Part shown: piece after piece, positions 40,902 through 51,917 of the stretch
Numbering within the stretch: position 1 is the stretch's first letter
How the letters are laid out: each line of letters begins with the position of its first letter
Source of the DNA: Chondrus crispus
Lineage: Eukaryota; Rhodophyta; Florideophyceae; Gigartinales; Gigartinaceae
Assembly: GCF_000350225.1 (NCBI RefSeq)
Contig: NW_005179326.1
Location: 219,957-283,956, forward strand
DNA: 64,000 nucleotides
Direction of reading: 5' to 3'
The notes under the pieces: generated by a model
Told to the model about the DNA's origin: nothing
Seen by the model: the letters and a program-made list of their open reading frames with translations, nothing else
Databases searched by the model: none
Made by a program: the position numbers and the translations under genes

Positions 40902-42235
40902 TGTAATAATATGGATCCTTCCGGTTCGGTGTTAATCCGTCACGGAGGGGGTGTCCACGGTAGCGGCAAATTACAACACCACCAACATCTCTGCGAGGGC
41001 GGCGGTTATGACTCCGGTAAACGGGCGAGTGGAATTGCGACCCCGAAGGGGGTAGGGCTCAATGGGCATAGGCTTCCACCAGGCGGTGGAACGACCAAAC
41101 TGGGGAGCGTGTGCTTCCGGCCCTCAAGAATAACCCGCACGGGACGATCTTCTCATTCCTCTTTTTCCTCCGTTCTGGCCAAAGGGATCTCTGCCCCCTT
41201 TACTCTGGGGGCATACTGCCTCGGCCCCTAAGTACGTCGACCTCCGGCGGCCGGGCAGTACAGTATTGATCCACTTCTACTTTGGATCACTACAGTGGAG
41301 TACCTCTACTGTACTCCACCGGGGAGTAATCTGCACAGCGGCACACGTGGCTGTGCTCCCGCCACCTGTACTCGTGGCAGAGCGCGCACCACGTGTGCTA
41401 GCTGGGACTCCCCCGGCTGACACTCCTATTACACTAATTTCTACGCCCCTACAGTAGGACCTTCTAGTCTACTGTACCCTGTCGGGACGTAATACGTACA
41501 GCGGTACACGCGGCCATTCGGCCGCCACCTGTCACCCGTGGCGGTACGTGCACCCCTTGTACAAGCTGAGTTATCCCCTGCCTTTCCAGTATCGTCTGAT
41601 CACCCCTACGGGATCTCCCTCCGGGTCGTTACGTTTACCGACACCGGTCGGTACCCGTTCTCCCACACACCCCTCTTCTTCGAGTGCGCCACGTCCTCGG
41701 GGCGGCCATTACGTTCGTGGCCCGTGCCCGTGCGCCTCTTTCAAGCGGCCGTTGTACGGACGTTACCGACGCCAAGGGGCCATTGCGAAACTGGCCCAAG
41801 CTGGCCCGGTGCGAACTCCCTTCGGGTCGTGATTAGGCGTCGGTTCGCCTCTGCGGCGCCTCCAAGGGCTACGAGACTACCTTCTGTATTTTTCCGACCG
41901 TTCTTGGTCGTCGCCGCGTCACCGTGGGTTATATCTTTTCCTCGCAGCGAAAACGGGCGACCGAATCACGACGCGGTGCGACGCCTCCGCACGGCGGCAT
42001 TCGACATCGCGGTACCCCTCCGAACTCGGACACACGGTCTATTCCCTTCAAGCCTTCCGTGCCCTTTCGGGGGCCCTCGTTGTTTCTGTCCTTTCAGGAA
42101 GGCCGACACATCCCCGTGTGGCAGAGGTGAGCAGGTGACTTCTCTTACGTACGCTCGTTCTGTGGTCGGTTCGCTTCTCCCGCCCCTTGCGTTATTCTCC
42201 GCCATCGGACAATTCCCTCCCACGTAATGATTAGG
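40902..42235 (-). repeat. Chromovirus 3' LTR (inner edge uncertain)
   Basis: Begins TGTAATAATATGGATCCTTC after CGAGT. The first 310 bp match 51918-52227. The inner edge is not marked by a second full LTR, so about 42235 is an estimate. The overlapping open frames here (41538-42227) show no domain and are GC-driven. Confidence 0.6.
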
Positions 42236-42483
42236 AGGCAGGCCCGCTGCTGAAGGGGCGTGGGCTACGGAGCGACGCCTTTCATGCCAACAAGTGCGCA
42301 CAGTACCTCCACGGACGTAATTCAGGGCGAAACCCGCTGGGGCGCCCCTCCGCCGCCGGGACCAATTTCGCGGACGGTGTCTATAAATACGGACGCGACG
42401 GCATCCTTACTTCCTACAAGCCTGCCGCCCGACCCCACGTCCTTCATCTCGGAACCCGCTCGAGCACCTGCAACGCCTCCAGC

Positions 42484-42721
42484 TATGTCTCCTCTCGCGC
42501 CCGGGTCGGCGTCCCGCTGGGTCAACCCGGAGAAGGAGTACGACCATCGTCAGCGCCTCACCCCCGCCGAGGCCTCCCAACGTCCTTCTGCGGTGCCGTA
42601 CCCGGCCGAACAGTACGTGGGCTGGTCCCATTGGTACTTTTACGCCCTCTGTTTTCAAGAAGTCTTTCAAGAAGGAATCAGCCTCCCGAACGGGTATCGC
42701 CGAAGCAGGGACGAAGCGTAG
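42484..42721 (+). CDS. Possible first exon or upstream ORF of the antisense gene
   Basis: Frame open from 42260 with an ATG at 42484, ending at TAG 42719-42721. The end half (NPEKEYDHRQRLTPAEASQR, WSHWYFYALCFQEVFQEG) has a natural amino acid mix and may form one protein with the larger ORF downstream through a short intron or a frame break. No direct proof of splicing. Confidence 0.3.
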
Positions 42722-42969
42722 ACAGCTCGCTGGCGCCACCTACCCCTGACACCGAACGACCGGACGCGCACACATGGACGAGCCGACTTATCCCATGTGC
42801 GTTGTTGGCCCGAAAGGGAGTATCAAATCCTTCTGCAGACCATCCTCTCCGGTCTTCAACATCTTCCGCGACCTGAAAACGTCGCACCTGGCGGGAGTTT
42901 TCTCCCTGCGGGTCACAGCGTGCTCGGGCTCCTTGCCATGTCATACGGGGCTAGGGGCTCCTAGCCCGT

Positions 42970-44427
42970 ATGACCGGTTGTATTGGCTTCGCGATCGGCG
43001 CTGGTGCGGTGACAACTGTTCCGACGAGTCCCCGTGTTCGGAATACGCAGTGGCTCTTCTATGGGTGGCATAATTTGGAATTCTTCGACATGCCTTCCCG
43101 ACTCCGGCCGAACTACTACATCCGCGTGCCACCGCAACCCTTCTATCGGGACGTCCCTCGGTCGCTCTGCGTGCCCACGCCAGCCGTTTCGGCGTATCAC
43201 AGTAGTTTGGATCTTCAGAAGAGTCGCCTCCGTGCATGGCTTTGGCAGATCGTCGCTGTAGAGTGGGCCGTATCGTCCGTCATGGCCTTCCTTCACGCCG
43301 CCCGCTACGGGATTCAGATGATCGCCAAGAACCGTGACTGGCGTCTCTTCCAAGACCGCGGCATCGCTTCCCCTGTGGGTCGACTGATGCCTCTGCCTAC
43401 CGGGCTTATTTCGTACGTCCGCGAGCTCGGCGTACAGAATATCGTCCGAGGAACGGAATTCGACCCTCAGGAGACGGAGACGCTTATGCGATACGCCGCC
43501 GAAACCGATTGGACGAAGACCCCTGAGTTCCTTTGGTACGACTATGAGACCGACCGGTTCTCGCCTATGCCGCGTCACCCTGGTGGGCATGACGACGGCA
43601 AAGCATATCCCACTCGGGTCGTCCTTCCCCTTCCCGAGCCTCGCCGTTCCCCCTGGCTGATATTGGAAGTCGCTGATTATTACCCCCGTGGGAAAGGATT
43701 CGTTCCGGAGTGCTTTCATCCTCCTGAAGTCGCTTCGGATGCCGTTCTGATTTTTCCTCCGAATAGTCGTGGGGCTTTCTCGGCCGTGCCGTCCCTATAC
43801 GGGGGCGAGTCCGTCGCTGCGCCTCCCGAAGGAAGGGGACCTGTCTCTTTTGACGACGACGACGTTCCCTCTCCGGTACCGGTGGCTCCTCTGAGGTCCG
43901 TGCTGCCTCTCGACGACGGTGGTGGAGCGACCCAATGGGCCGCTGCGGTTGTGGAGGACATCGTTGAAGTTCCTGCCTCCAGCCCACCTGCTGGTGCGAC
44001 GGCTAGCTTCGTCGCCTCAAGGCCCGAACTCGTCCTGGAGACGTTCGACCAAGTGGACGTACCGCCCATTGTGTATGAAGACCTCAGGGCGGCTTGGCAG
44101 AAGTATCTTGAGAATGCCCAAAACTATGGGGCTGATCCGGCTGCTACGGTCCCGGCCGTCCTTCGTCAAGCGGCGACCCTCATACGCGACTCTCATACCC
44201 TTGAGCGTACACGTTCGGCTCTGAATGAGGTGCAGTCTGCCCTTAGCGGGATTCTGCAGGCCAGCGTTCGGGACGTGACCAACGGCGCTATTTCGGACGT
44301 CCTCGTCCGGTTCGGGCTCGAGCCTGACCGTTCTGCTGGTAGTGGGGCCGGCGGGGCCTCAGCCTCCAATTCTGCTGGCGCCCCTTCTCGTAAGCGTCCT
44401 CGTCCAGGTACTCCCACCTCCAAATAA
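42970..44427 (+). CDS. Unrecognised 485-residue ORF antisense in the chromovirus 3' region
   Basis: Open from ATG 42970 to TAA, on the strand opposite to gag-pol and located between the end of pol and the 3' LTR. The N-terminal half has natural composition, with many Trp/Tyr (WLFYGWHNLEFFDMP, WLWQIVAVEWAVS, EFLWYDYETDRFSP). The middle is acidic (FDDDDVPSP) and the last residues (RKRPRPGTPTSK) look like a nuclear localisation signal. No known domain recognised. Antisense genes at this position are known in some plant gypsy elements (for example Grande and RIRE2). A 15-bp imperfect hairpin (42940-42974) overlaps its start. Confidence 0.5.
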   Translation: MTGCIGFAIGAGAVTTVPTSPRVRNTQWLFYGWHNLEFFDMPSRLRPNYYIRVPPQPFYRDVPRSLCVPTPAVSAYHSSLDLQKSRLRAWLWQIVAVEWAVSSVMAFLHAARYGIQMIAKNRDWRLFQDRGIASPVGRLMPLPTGLISYVRELGVQNIVRGTEFDPQETETLMRYAAETDWTKTPEFLWYDYETDRFSPMPRHPGGHDDGKAYPTRVVLPLPEPRRSPWLILEVADYYPRGKGFVPECFHPPEVASDAVLIFPPNSRGAFSAVPSLYGGESVAAPPEGRGPVSFDDDDVPSPVPVAPLRSVLPLDDGGGATQWAAAVVEDIVEVPASSPPAGATASFVASRPELVLETFDQVDVPPIVYEDLRAAWQKYLENAQNYGADPAATVPAVLRQAATLIRDSHTLERTRSALNEVQSALSGILQASVRDVTNGAISDVLVRFGLEPDRSAGSGAGGASASNSAGAPSRKRPRPGTPTSK

Positions 44428-44862
44428 ACTGCCTTTGCATTACTTTCGTCCTGTAGTCCATAGATCGGCGACGCCCGGTGCCTGCGCTCTCCCGTACAGG
44501 GTTTCTTCCAGCAGCAATCGTCGTCGCTGCGTCCATGATGGGTCGTTCGTGCGTTACCAATATCCATGTGGGGTCCCGACTTCGCCTTCGTTAGGCTAGT
44601 AACTGCTCGATCGGGTTTTTCCTTCGCATTAAAAATCGGGCTTCTTGCCAGTAAAACGTGCCTGGTGTTCTCGTCTTCGAGGCTTGTCCTTGTAAATTAA
44701 CGAGCTCCCATTGGACGTTCCCTAAAATCTTTGTGCCTCAAACCGTCGCCTCTGTCTCACGGGGCGTTCCCATTGGGTGTTGACGATTTTTGCGCAAAAA
44801 AGTTCATTCTTTCCTTACACTTCATCCTTTCTTCGCCCCTCTTCTTGGACCGACCGTCTCGG

Positions 44863-45531
44863 TCAGTGTCTAGCTCGGTATCGGCGGATGAAGTTCTCGG
44901 GGAGGTTATCAGATCGCTTCCAGGTGTCCTCTTTGGGGCTATAGCCGAACCATCGGACGCGATAAAGTGGGGAGCCGTCGTTCGACTCGCCATGGGCGAC
45001 GATGCGGTCTATGGCGTGCTCTGTATCCGCTTCGGCCTCAGTGGGGTCTTGATGGACGAGGACCTCGCTGTCCGGGTCGATGGAGACCGCCGGGGTGGTC
45101 CGTGATACGGAGGCCCTTTCGGGTGGTGTGGTTCCGCTTGGCGGGGGTATCGCCATGGGCGGCGACCTTACGGGCGAGGGGGCCTTCGGAACGGAGGGTT
45201 GCGGCGCCTTTATCACACGGTTTGTGGATACTGTGTCCAAGAGACCGTCGCGCTCAATCGTGACGGTGTCTCTGTCCAGTGACGTCTTTATGACCCTACA
45301 GGGACCTGTCCTTTTAGGAAGTAGTTTCCGGTGGCCGTCCTCATTCTCGAGCGGCGTCGCGGAAAAATCCGTGGGTTTGTCGAGAAAGACCTCCTGTCCG
45401 ACGTCGAAGGACGGTAACGTCCTTACGGCCTTGTCGAAGTTTCTCTTGTACTGTGCTTGGGCGTGTGTCAACTTGGTACCCGCGCGGGAGAGAATCTTCA
45501 GCACCGGCTCGGCACAAATGAAGCGAATCAC
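44863..45531 (-). pseudogene. Chromovirus pol C-terminus with chromodomain
   Basis: The frame continues the integrase C-terminal part (AQAQYKRNFDKAVRTLPSFD, GPCRVIKTSLDRDTVTIE). It ends with a chromodomain: EHAIDRIVAHG, YRVRWFGYSPKEDTWKRSDN, LPENFIRRYRARH. The chromodomain targets integration to chromatin marks in chromoviruses. Two of three aromatic-cage positions look replaceable (Y at YRVRWFGY, W at DTW present). It is separated from the integrase frame by the 24-bp palindrome at 45509-45560. Confidence 0.85.
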
Positions 45532-45560
45532 CCTACGGTGATTCGCTTCATTTGTGCCGA
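45509..45560. repeat. Perfect 24-bp palindrome inside pol
   Basis: TCGGCACAAATGAAGCGAAT and four more bases (45509-45532), a 4-base loop, then the exact reverse complement (45537-45560). It changes the frame between integrase and the C-terminal region. Confidence 0.95.
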
Positions 45561-46958
45561 TGTCGGTTCACTCTCATTTGGGGACGGTATGGCGCTCAGA
45601 GGAGCTTGGACGGATATCCCTGGTGGGTGCCGCGTCAAGATGAGGTCAAAGGGGGTCGTACCCGTCGACTTGTGAACCTGCATATTGTACGCGTACGTCA
45701 GGGGTTGTACGTAATCGTCCCAGTCCCGTTGGTGTTCGGAGACGTAATGCCGCAATCGGGTCGCCAACGTCCGGTCGAATTTCTCGGCCTGACTGTTAGT
45801 TTGCGGATGATAGGCCGTCGTGAGCACGTACCGAATTCCGAGAAGGCTGCATACGGCTTCGAAGAATTTAGCTGTTAACTGGGGTCCGTTGTCGGTCAGC
45901 AGTGTATCCGGCATGCCATACGGGTATAACCACGCGTCAAGGAATGTGTAGGCCACCTGAGCTTGAGTCGTCCGAAGGGGTATAGCGCGGCACAGCTTGG
46001 TAAAGCGGTCTGTGATGACCAATATGTGGCGGGTCCTGTGTGGGTTTTTTGGCAAGGGTCCATACAGGCCCATGGCGAGGAATTCTAGCGGCCCGGCGGC
46101 GGGGAACAACGTCAGCTTCTTCTGCTGGCGGTATTGCGTTCCCCTCACGCGGGCGCACGACCGGCAGTCGGCGACCGTGTGTTGGACGTCGGAAGCCATA
46201 TGAAGCCAGTAGTACAGACCCCTCATTGTCTCGTACATCTTGCTCGTGCCGGGGTGTCCCTGTAATCTCGGGTAATGACTCAGGAAGGAGATTCTTGCCC
46301 TCAGGGACGCCAGGACCACGATCTGTATACTCCCGTCCAAGGGTGCGCGCCGGCACAGGAGGCCGTGTTGATTGACTTCAAACTGCGTTCCCAATTTCCG
46401 GACCTCTTCCATCATGGTCTTACAATACGAGTCTGTCTTCGGCGCCCGAATTAGGTCTTCTTGCGTCACGGGCAATATCTCGGCATCATCATGCGCGAGA
46501 GTCATCACGTCCGGGTTGCCGGGATAACGAGGTGTCACGCCCTCGGAGGACAGTAGATCTCCTTGCACGTCTTCGTCTACCACGTAGCAAGGTATTTCAT
46601 CCCTCAGGGTCGAAGTATCCAATCCGGTCGTCTCAAGCCGCAAGAGGGCGTCGGCTGCCTGGTTTTTAATCCCTGCACGGTGTTCGACTATGAAGTCGTA
46701 TTCCAATAACCGGAGGCGCCGGCGGGCTAATCGTCCCTTGGCATCGGCTAGGTTCAGGACCCACCTCAGGGAATCGTGGTCCGTCCGAACGGTAAACTTT
46801 GTCCCTCCAGGTACGGCCGTAGGAGGAGGATAGCCCAAACAATGGCCAAACCTTCCTTTTCCGTCGTAGTGTAGTCGCGCTCCTGCTTCGTCAGGGCTCG
46901 ACTTCAATACCCAATTGGGACGTAAACGGGACCCCCTTGGTCCTGCAGGAGAGTGCAT
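45537..46958 (-). pseudogene. Chromovirus RNase H end and integrase
   Basis: Minus-strand frame with the RNase H end (FTVRTDHDSLRWVLNL, VEHRAGIKNQAADALLRL). The integrase zinc finger follows (HPGTSKMYETMRGLYYW ... CRSCARVRG), then the catalytic core (VITDRFTK, LLTDNGPQL, YHPQTNSQAEKFDRTL: D, D, E). The RNase H beginning lies in another frame. A stop (TGA, complement of about 46902-46904) ends the RT frame, and a 1-bp shift near 46808 precedes the TVRTDHD segment. Confidence 0.85.
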
Positions 46959-48163
46959 CCCACCTGATGTTCACATGCGTCTGTGTCCAACTTGTAGCTC
47001 CCTTTTTGCTTGGGCAGCGCCAGGATTGGAGGTGACGTGAGACGTCGTTTCAGCTCCTCGAACGCCTCGTGCTCTTCGTCCGTGAGGTCGCCAAATTTTG
47101 CGGGCTGTCTTTTCTCGAGCTTGCGATTCAAGGGGGTTGCAATGCGTGCAAAGTTCGGCACAAAGCGCCGGAATACGTTACAGAGACCGATAAAGGAACG
47201 GATTCCCGTCTGGGTTGTCGGCGCCTTGGCTTGCCGAATTGCTTCGCACGTTCGTGAGCTCATCTCCAACTTTCCAGGTCGAATAACGTGACCCGGATAG
47301 TCCACCGAGGTTTGAAAGAAATGGCACTTGGGGAGTTTGAGGGACACTCCCGCATCTTTTAACATCCCCAAGATCGTCCTCATGTGGGTGAAGTGCTCCT
47401 GTAAGGTCTTGGAGTATACGATGACGTCGTCGAGATACACCAAGGCGTATTGCCACCTAACCCGTGACAAGATAATGTCCACCGCCCTTTGAAAAGTCGC
47501 TGGGGCGTTCTTGAGACAAAACGGCATCCGGATGAGTCGGTATAACCCCATATGGAACGTGAATGTCGTCTTATCCTCGTCGGCTTCATCCACCTCGACT
47601 TTCCAGTACCCGCTGTTGCAGTAGAGGGTGGAGAAGATGGTGGCGTCCCCAAGGGAGTCAATGCATTCGTCCATCCGCGGAATGGGGTACGAGTCCCGAC
47701 GGGTCAACGCGTTGAGGCGCCGGTAGTCCACACAAAAGCGTAGGGTGCCGTCTTTCTTTGGCACCAGGACTACGGGGCTAGCCCATTCTGAGCTGGATGG
47801 CTCAATGACCCCCTCTTTTAACATCCGCTCAATCTCGGTCTTCTCGACGGCTCTGGTGCGATGCCCCGCCCGATAAGGGGGCTGATAAACAGGCCGGGCG
47901 CCGTCCTCGAGGTCTATCCGATGCTTTTCGCTCGCTATGATCCCCAATCGCCCGGACCAAATGTCTTCGAACTCCCGTAACAGGTCCACAATTCGGGTCC
48001 TGTGGGTCTGGTATTCGGCGGCTATCTTTAGCTGCTCCGTCCAGTGATCCGCTCGACTACTTCGCTCCTCGCCAATTTTTCCTTCATCCCGTCCCGGCGA
48101 GGGTGGACCACCGAAGGGGTCGAGGCCCAGCTCTTGAGCCTGTTGGGACGTTACCGTCAGCAC
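46905..48163 (-). pseudogene. Chromovirus reverse transcriptase
   Basis: Frame with SSEWASPVVLVPKKDGTLRF, YRRLNALTRRDSYPIPRMDE, MPFCLKNAPATFQRAVD and the catalytic YLDD (ALVYLDDVIVYSK), followed by FIGLCNVFRRFVPNFA and the connection to RNase H. It copies the element RNA into DNA. The domain is complete here; the polyprotein is broken up- and downstream. An overlapping frame at 48084-48392 links protease and RT. Confidence 0.9.
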
Positions 48164-48399
48164 TGCTGGGGGCCGGTAATGCGAGCCCTATGACAGCTCC
48201 CTTCGGAATCCGTACCGGTCGATCACGGAAATTGCTCATGCGGACCCAAAATGGGAGCCCTGTGGGCTCCATTACCCCGTTCGCCATCAGGCTGAGGTTC
48301 TTCTTAACCGTTTTCGGGTGACCCTGCAGGAACACCAGGCCTCTTGCCTCGGTGTTTACCGATACCAGCACTTGTGATATCGATGGCAGCACAATCTAC

Positions 48400-48840
48400 T
48401 TAGCCACTCGCACCTTGTTGGATCTCGTCCGTGTCGGCAGGTTCTCCATATTTTTCCGATTCCCTTCGGGCCCCGGGGCGCTCCCCAGCAGGGTCACACT
48501 TCCTCCATTGCCGAAGACGACTCGCCTCTCTTTTGGCAAAATGCCCCTCACATGGCGATCGATAAACTCCGTCCCCCAAAATGGCGCTCACCGCTAGGCT
48601 GCTCGCCACTAAAAAACGCGTCCTCGTGGTCATATTTCCAATTCGGACGTGTAGCACCACCACTCCGATAAGAGCCATTGCATTCTTCGAATCGTCCGTT
48701 ACTCGTGGGGTCGGTTTTCTCGCCGCGTTCTCTCTCCAATTCGTGAGAAGGACGCACTCGTGGATAATGTTAGGGCCGGCTCCAGTGTCTATAACACCCC
48801 TGATAGGAAACATAACCGTCGGTCGGCATCCGACTGACAA
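48400..48840 (-). pseudogene. Chromovirus aspartic protease
   Basis: Frame with RGVIDTGAGPNIIHE (D-T-G active site) and later AILGDGVY, the ILG-type motif of retropepsins. It lies between gag and RT as expected. The frame then diverges, consistent with shifts on both sides. Confidence 0.75.
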
Positions 48841-48973
48841 GTCTATTTTATAGTTCTCCTTTCTCAGGACTCAAACCGGGTCTTTTGCTACATTATTCCC
48901 GCGAGGCTTTCCCTTCTGCCGGTGCCGGTGTGTCCTTCGGGTCGGGGGTGCTTCCCTCCGGACGAGACTCGGT

Positions 48974-51814
48974 TTAAGGGAAACAGAAGCCTCTACGCTG
49001 CCTCCCTGTCGTTTCCCGGCCTCCTTCCGTGGGTGCCGCCGGAATACGCGCCCGGTCCGATAAACTGGGTTCCCTGCGGGGTCCCCGGAAAAAGGGTTGT
49101 CCGGAAACTCGGTGACGGATTCGCCCTTGGTGAGTTTCGAGCCCGTTCCGCAGGGCTGTAATTCCTCTGGGTGCGTCTCTGTTGGAAGTTTGTCTCCCGT
49201 TGGGCCAAAATCCGAGCTCGGACGTCCGGCGACATCCCATGACAGCAAGTTCTCTCCCGCGAAAAGCAGAGGCGGCAGGGAGTTCCGCTGCTCGCGTCCT
49301 GTCCAGGTGGCTCCCAATGCCGGGCGTCTCCTCCCCGAGGGGGTTTGTTTGGCTTGGGCCACATACTGCTCCCACGCTCTGGTGCCGTCCAACCGGAGAG
49401 GCTGTGAAGTACGTTTTGCGTGTCCCCGGGGGCGAGGGGAACGCGTCCGTCTCGACGGCCATCGCGAGCGGGCGGTCCGAGGAAATATCCCCTTCCTCGA
49501 GGGCTCCCGGTTCGAACGACTCTTCGGTGAGGAGCAGGCTACGCTGCTGGCGTCCCGTCCGGTGGCCCGAGCTGTCCCGGCTGCCTGCGGCTGCTGGGTA
49601 ATTCTTCCGACCCAGGTAGGCAGTCCCCATGCCCTCGGCGTACCGCGTTAGCTCCGTAAGAGCTATGCAGGGGTGCGTCGTGAGGTGGTGACGCACCTGC
49701 GTACGGATTGCCGGGAGGAGCCCCTCTGCGAAGAGCGATTTGAGCCGATTATCGGAAAAGACATTCCTACAGCGGAGGGCTTTCCTCCAGAGGCGGTCCC
49801 CATACTTCGTTTCGGACATCCCCGAACTCTGTATAAAGTTCGTTACCTCGGCGTAGGCTTCTGCGATGACTTCATTGGTCGCGTATGTCCTGAGGAGGTA
49901 ATTGAAAACCTCCGGATAGGACGACAACACTTCGTCCCTACGGGCGTCGGCTACTCCAGACTCCCTCACAATACGGGTCTGCACCTTTGCCAGGGCCGTG
50001 CCAGTCATGAAGAACTGGAAGCACCAGAGGGCTGCTCCCTCATGCACGCCGTTCTGGTTGCACGCCGACGTAAACCTGGGGAGGAAATTTAGCACCGCAA
50101 TAGGGTCGTCTCCACTGAAGGTCACGCCCTTCATCTGTAGAGCCATCCGCTTTCCTGCCCTCGAAACCGTGTTGGCAACCTTGGCGTTGTATCGTCCCGA
50201 ACGGCTGTGCAGCCGATACCGGCGGTAATCCATGACCTTTTTAAAGAGGTCGTTTAGGGGGCGAATCCGACGCATATGCCGCACGTCTACTTCAAAATCG
50301 TCCTCAGAAGAATCTGTTTCGTCCCTCGTGTCGTCACTAGCTTCCGATTCGTCGGTCTCGTATCCCTTGCCCTTGGTCTTTCTCCGGTACTTCTGCGTCG
50401 GCAGCACTACGCGACCGGCTCCGGGCGAAAACGCGGGTGGCTGCCCCATCTCTTGGGCTTGAAGTCGTCCATCGCGCTCTTCTCCATCCCACTGGGTCTC
50501 ACGTCTTCCCATTTGGAAGCACTGCGGCCGCGCGTTCCTGAGCATCAGCCACGGCGGTAGTACCTCCGTTGTCGCTAACGGCGGTCGCTCTGCCTGCGGC
50601 GCTCAAGCGCGCACCTCTGCCCGGGTTAACGTCCCCCACAGTTGAAGTGATCGTGTCCCAAAAGGGGCCGCGTCCGACTACTTCGTCCACGGCGCTCCTT
50701 ACGAGGGTCCGACTGTGATCCTCAACAATCTTTCGGAGCGTGCTTGTCAATTGCGCCTCCACGGCAGCCGGGACTTGCTTGTCCAGCTCGGCCGTCAACC
50801 ACGTGTTTAGGTCCGCCCTCTGGGTCAGGTCCCCTAGGTCCCGGTGGGCCTTGTGGCATAATTGCGGACGACTACTGTGTACATTAGATTTGCAATTAGA
50901 TCTAGATCTCGCTGTAAGGTACGGACCTTACAGCGTGCGCGCAGGCATATCTTACAGCGCGCGCGCCAGCACACGTGTACGACCCGTGTGCTGTCAGCCC
51001 GATGGCTGACAGTATTACAGTGCGGGACGACCCGCACTGGTACAGTAGCACGATACTGTACTATAGTATGATAACGTCGATTTGTATATTAAATAGGAGG
51101 AAGGGCGCCGGCGGGGAGAGGACCAAGGTAGCTTGGGCACGATCCACGACCGCGGCGCAACCCTCCAGCTTACTCTAATGAGCGCGACACCTTCGCGCGC
51201 CTTTTAGTTAGGGACCGGCACGGGTCGGGTTGCGCGACACGCAAGCGAGCCGAGATCCGCCTCCGCCCGTCAGCGCTGGTACGTCACCCAGCGCTGCTCC
51301 GGGGCGTCGAAGCGTCGATCCGCTCGTGTGTGCGCGCGACCTACCCCGACCCGCTCTACTACACTGCTACTGGGCCCGTGCCCGGTTCCGTGAGCAGGAG
51401 GAGACCCCGTCTTCCGCCGATCAAGGGTCACCGTCGGGCTGTTAGCTACACCCCTCCGCCGCTGGGGGTGTTTATGCTACAGGCCTCCAAGGCGTCTCCG
51501 TGGATCGTCATCCTATTTGGACGCTCGTCGCCGACTACGGCGGGGGCCGGCTCGCTCTCTCCGCGTTTTCGGCCTTCGAGGGGCTCCTCCGCCGGCGTCG
51601 GTGGTAATGCCGCTCTTGTCTGCGATCGCGTCTTTGCGCGGGCCAGGCACTTCACATGCGCAGCTCGTGCCTCGACGCTTCTTACGGAGCCCCCGTTATC
51701 TGTCGAGCCCTCCGGGCGACTTGGTCCCCCCTGCTGAGACCGATTTACTGACTCATCGTCCCTGACGTCTCTGGGGAAGCCCCCCTGCGATTTCGCGTCT
51801 TCTCGTCCACTCAT
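48974..51814 (-). pseudogene. Chromovirus gag, split by a solo LTR and frameshifts
   Basis: Probable start ATG 51814 (MSGREDAKSQ...). The frame runs to 51487, is interrupted by the solo LTR 50852-51481, and resumes in frame (about 50846-50499) with LDKQVPAAVEAQLTSTLRKI. After a shift near 50530 it continues as 50545-48974 with the capsid part (FLPRFTSACNQNGVHEGAAL, YGDRLWRKALRCRNVFSDNR). This capsid segment is related to the gag at 57220-57430. No CCHC knuckle was identified with certainty. Confidence 0.75.
50852..51481. mobile_element. Solo LTR 4 in chromovirus gag (TSD GGCCT)
   Basis: 630 bp, TGTGGCATAATTGCGG to TGTTTATGCTACA, flanked by GGCCT at 50847-50851 and 51482-51486. The ends are the same family as solo LTRs 1-3. 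Contains a TATATTAAA box near 51084-51092. Confidence 0.9.
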
Positions 51815-51902
51815 CTTGAAACGAGGCGGTGATTCTCGATCCCTTCCAATCCCAGTTGTCCGATTCGGAGATCAATAAAATAATCCTAGAAATAGATTTC
51901 TA

Positions 51903-51915
51903 GGTCGGGAGACCA
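51903..51915 (-). promoter_or_regulatory. Primer-binding site of the chromovirus
   Basis: On the minus strand TGGTCTCCCGACCTAGAA starts 2 nt after the LTR end. It begins with TGG, the complement of a tRNA CCA end, and is nearly identical to the site of the second gypsy element (56037-56049). Confidence 0.65.
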
Positions 51916-51917
51916 GC

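Noticed and set aside
41538..42227. 229-codon plus-strand ORF in the chromovirus LTR
   Set aside because: No domain, lies in LTR sequence, low-complexity GC-rich; treated as a chance frame.
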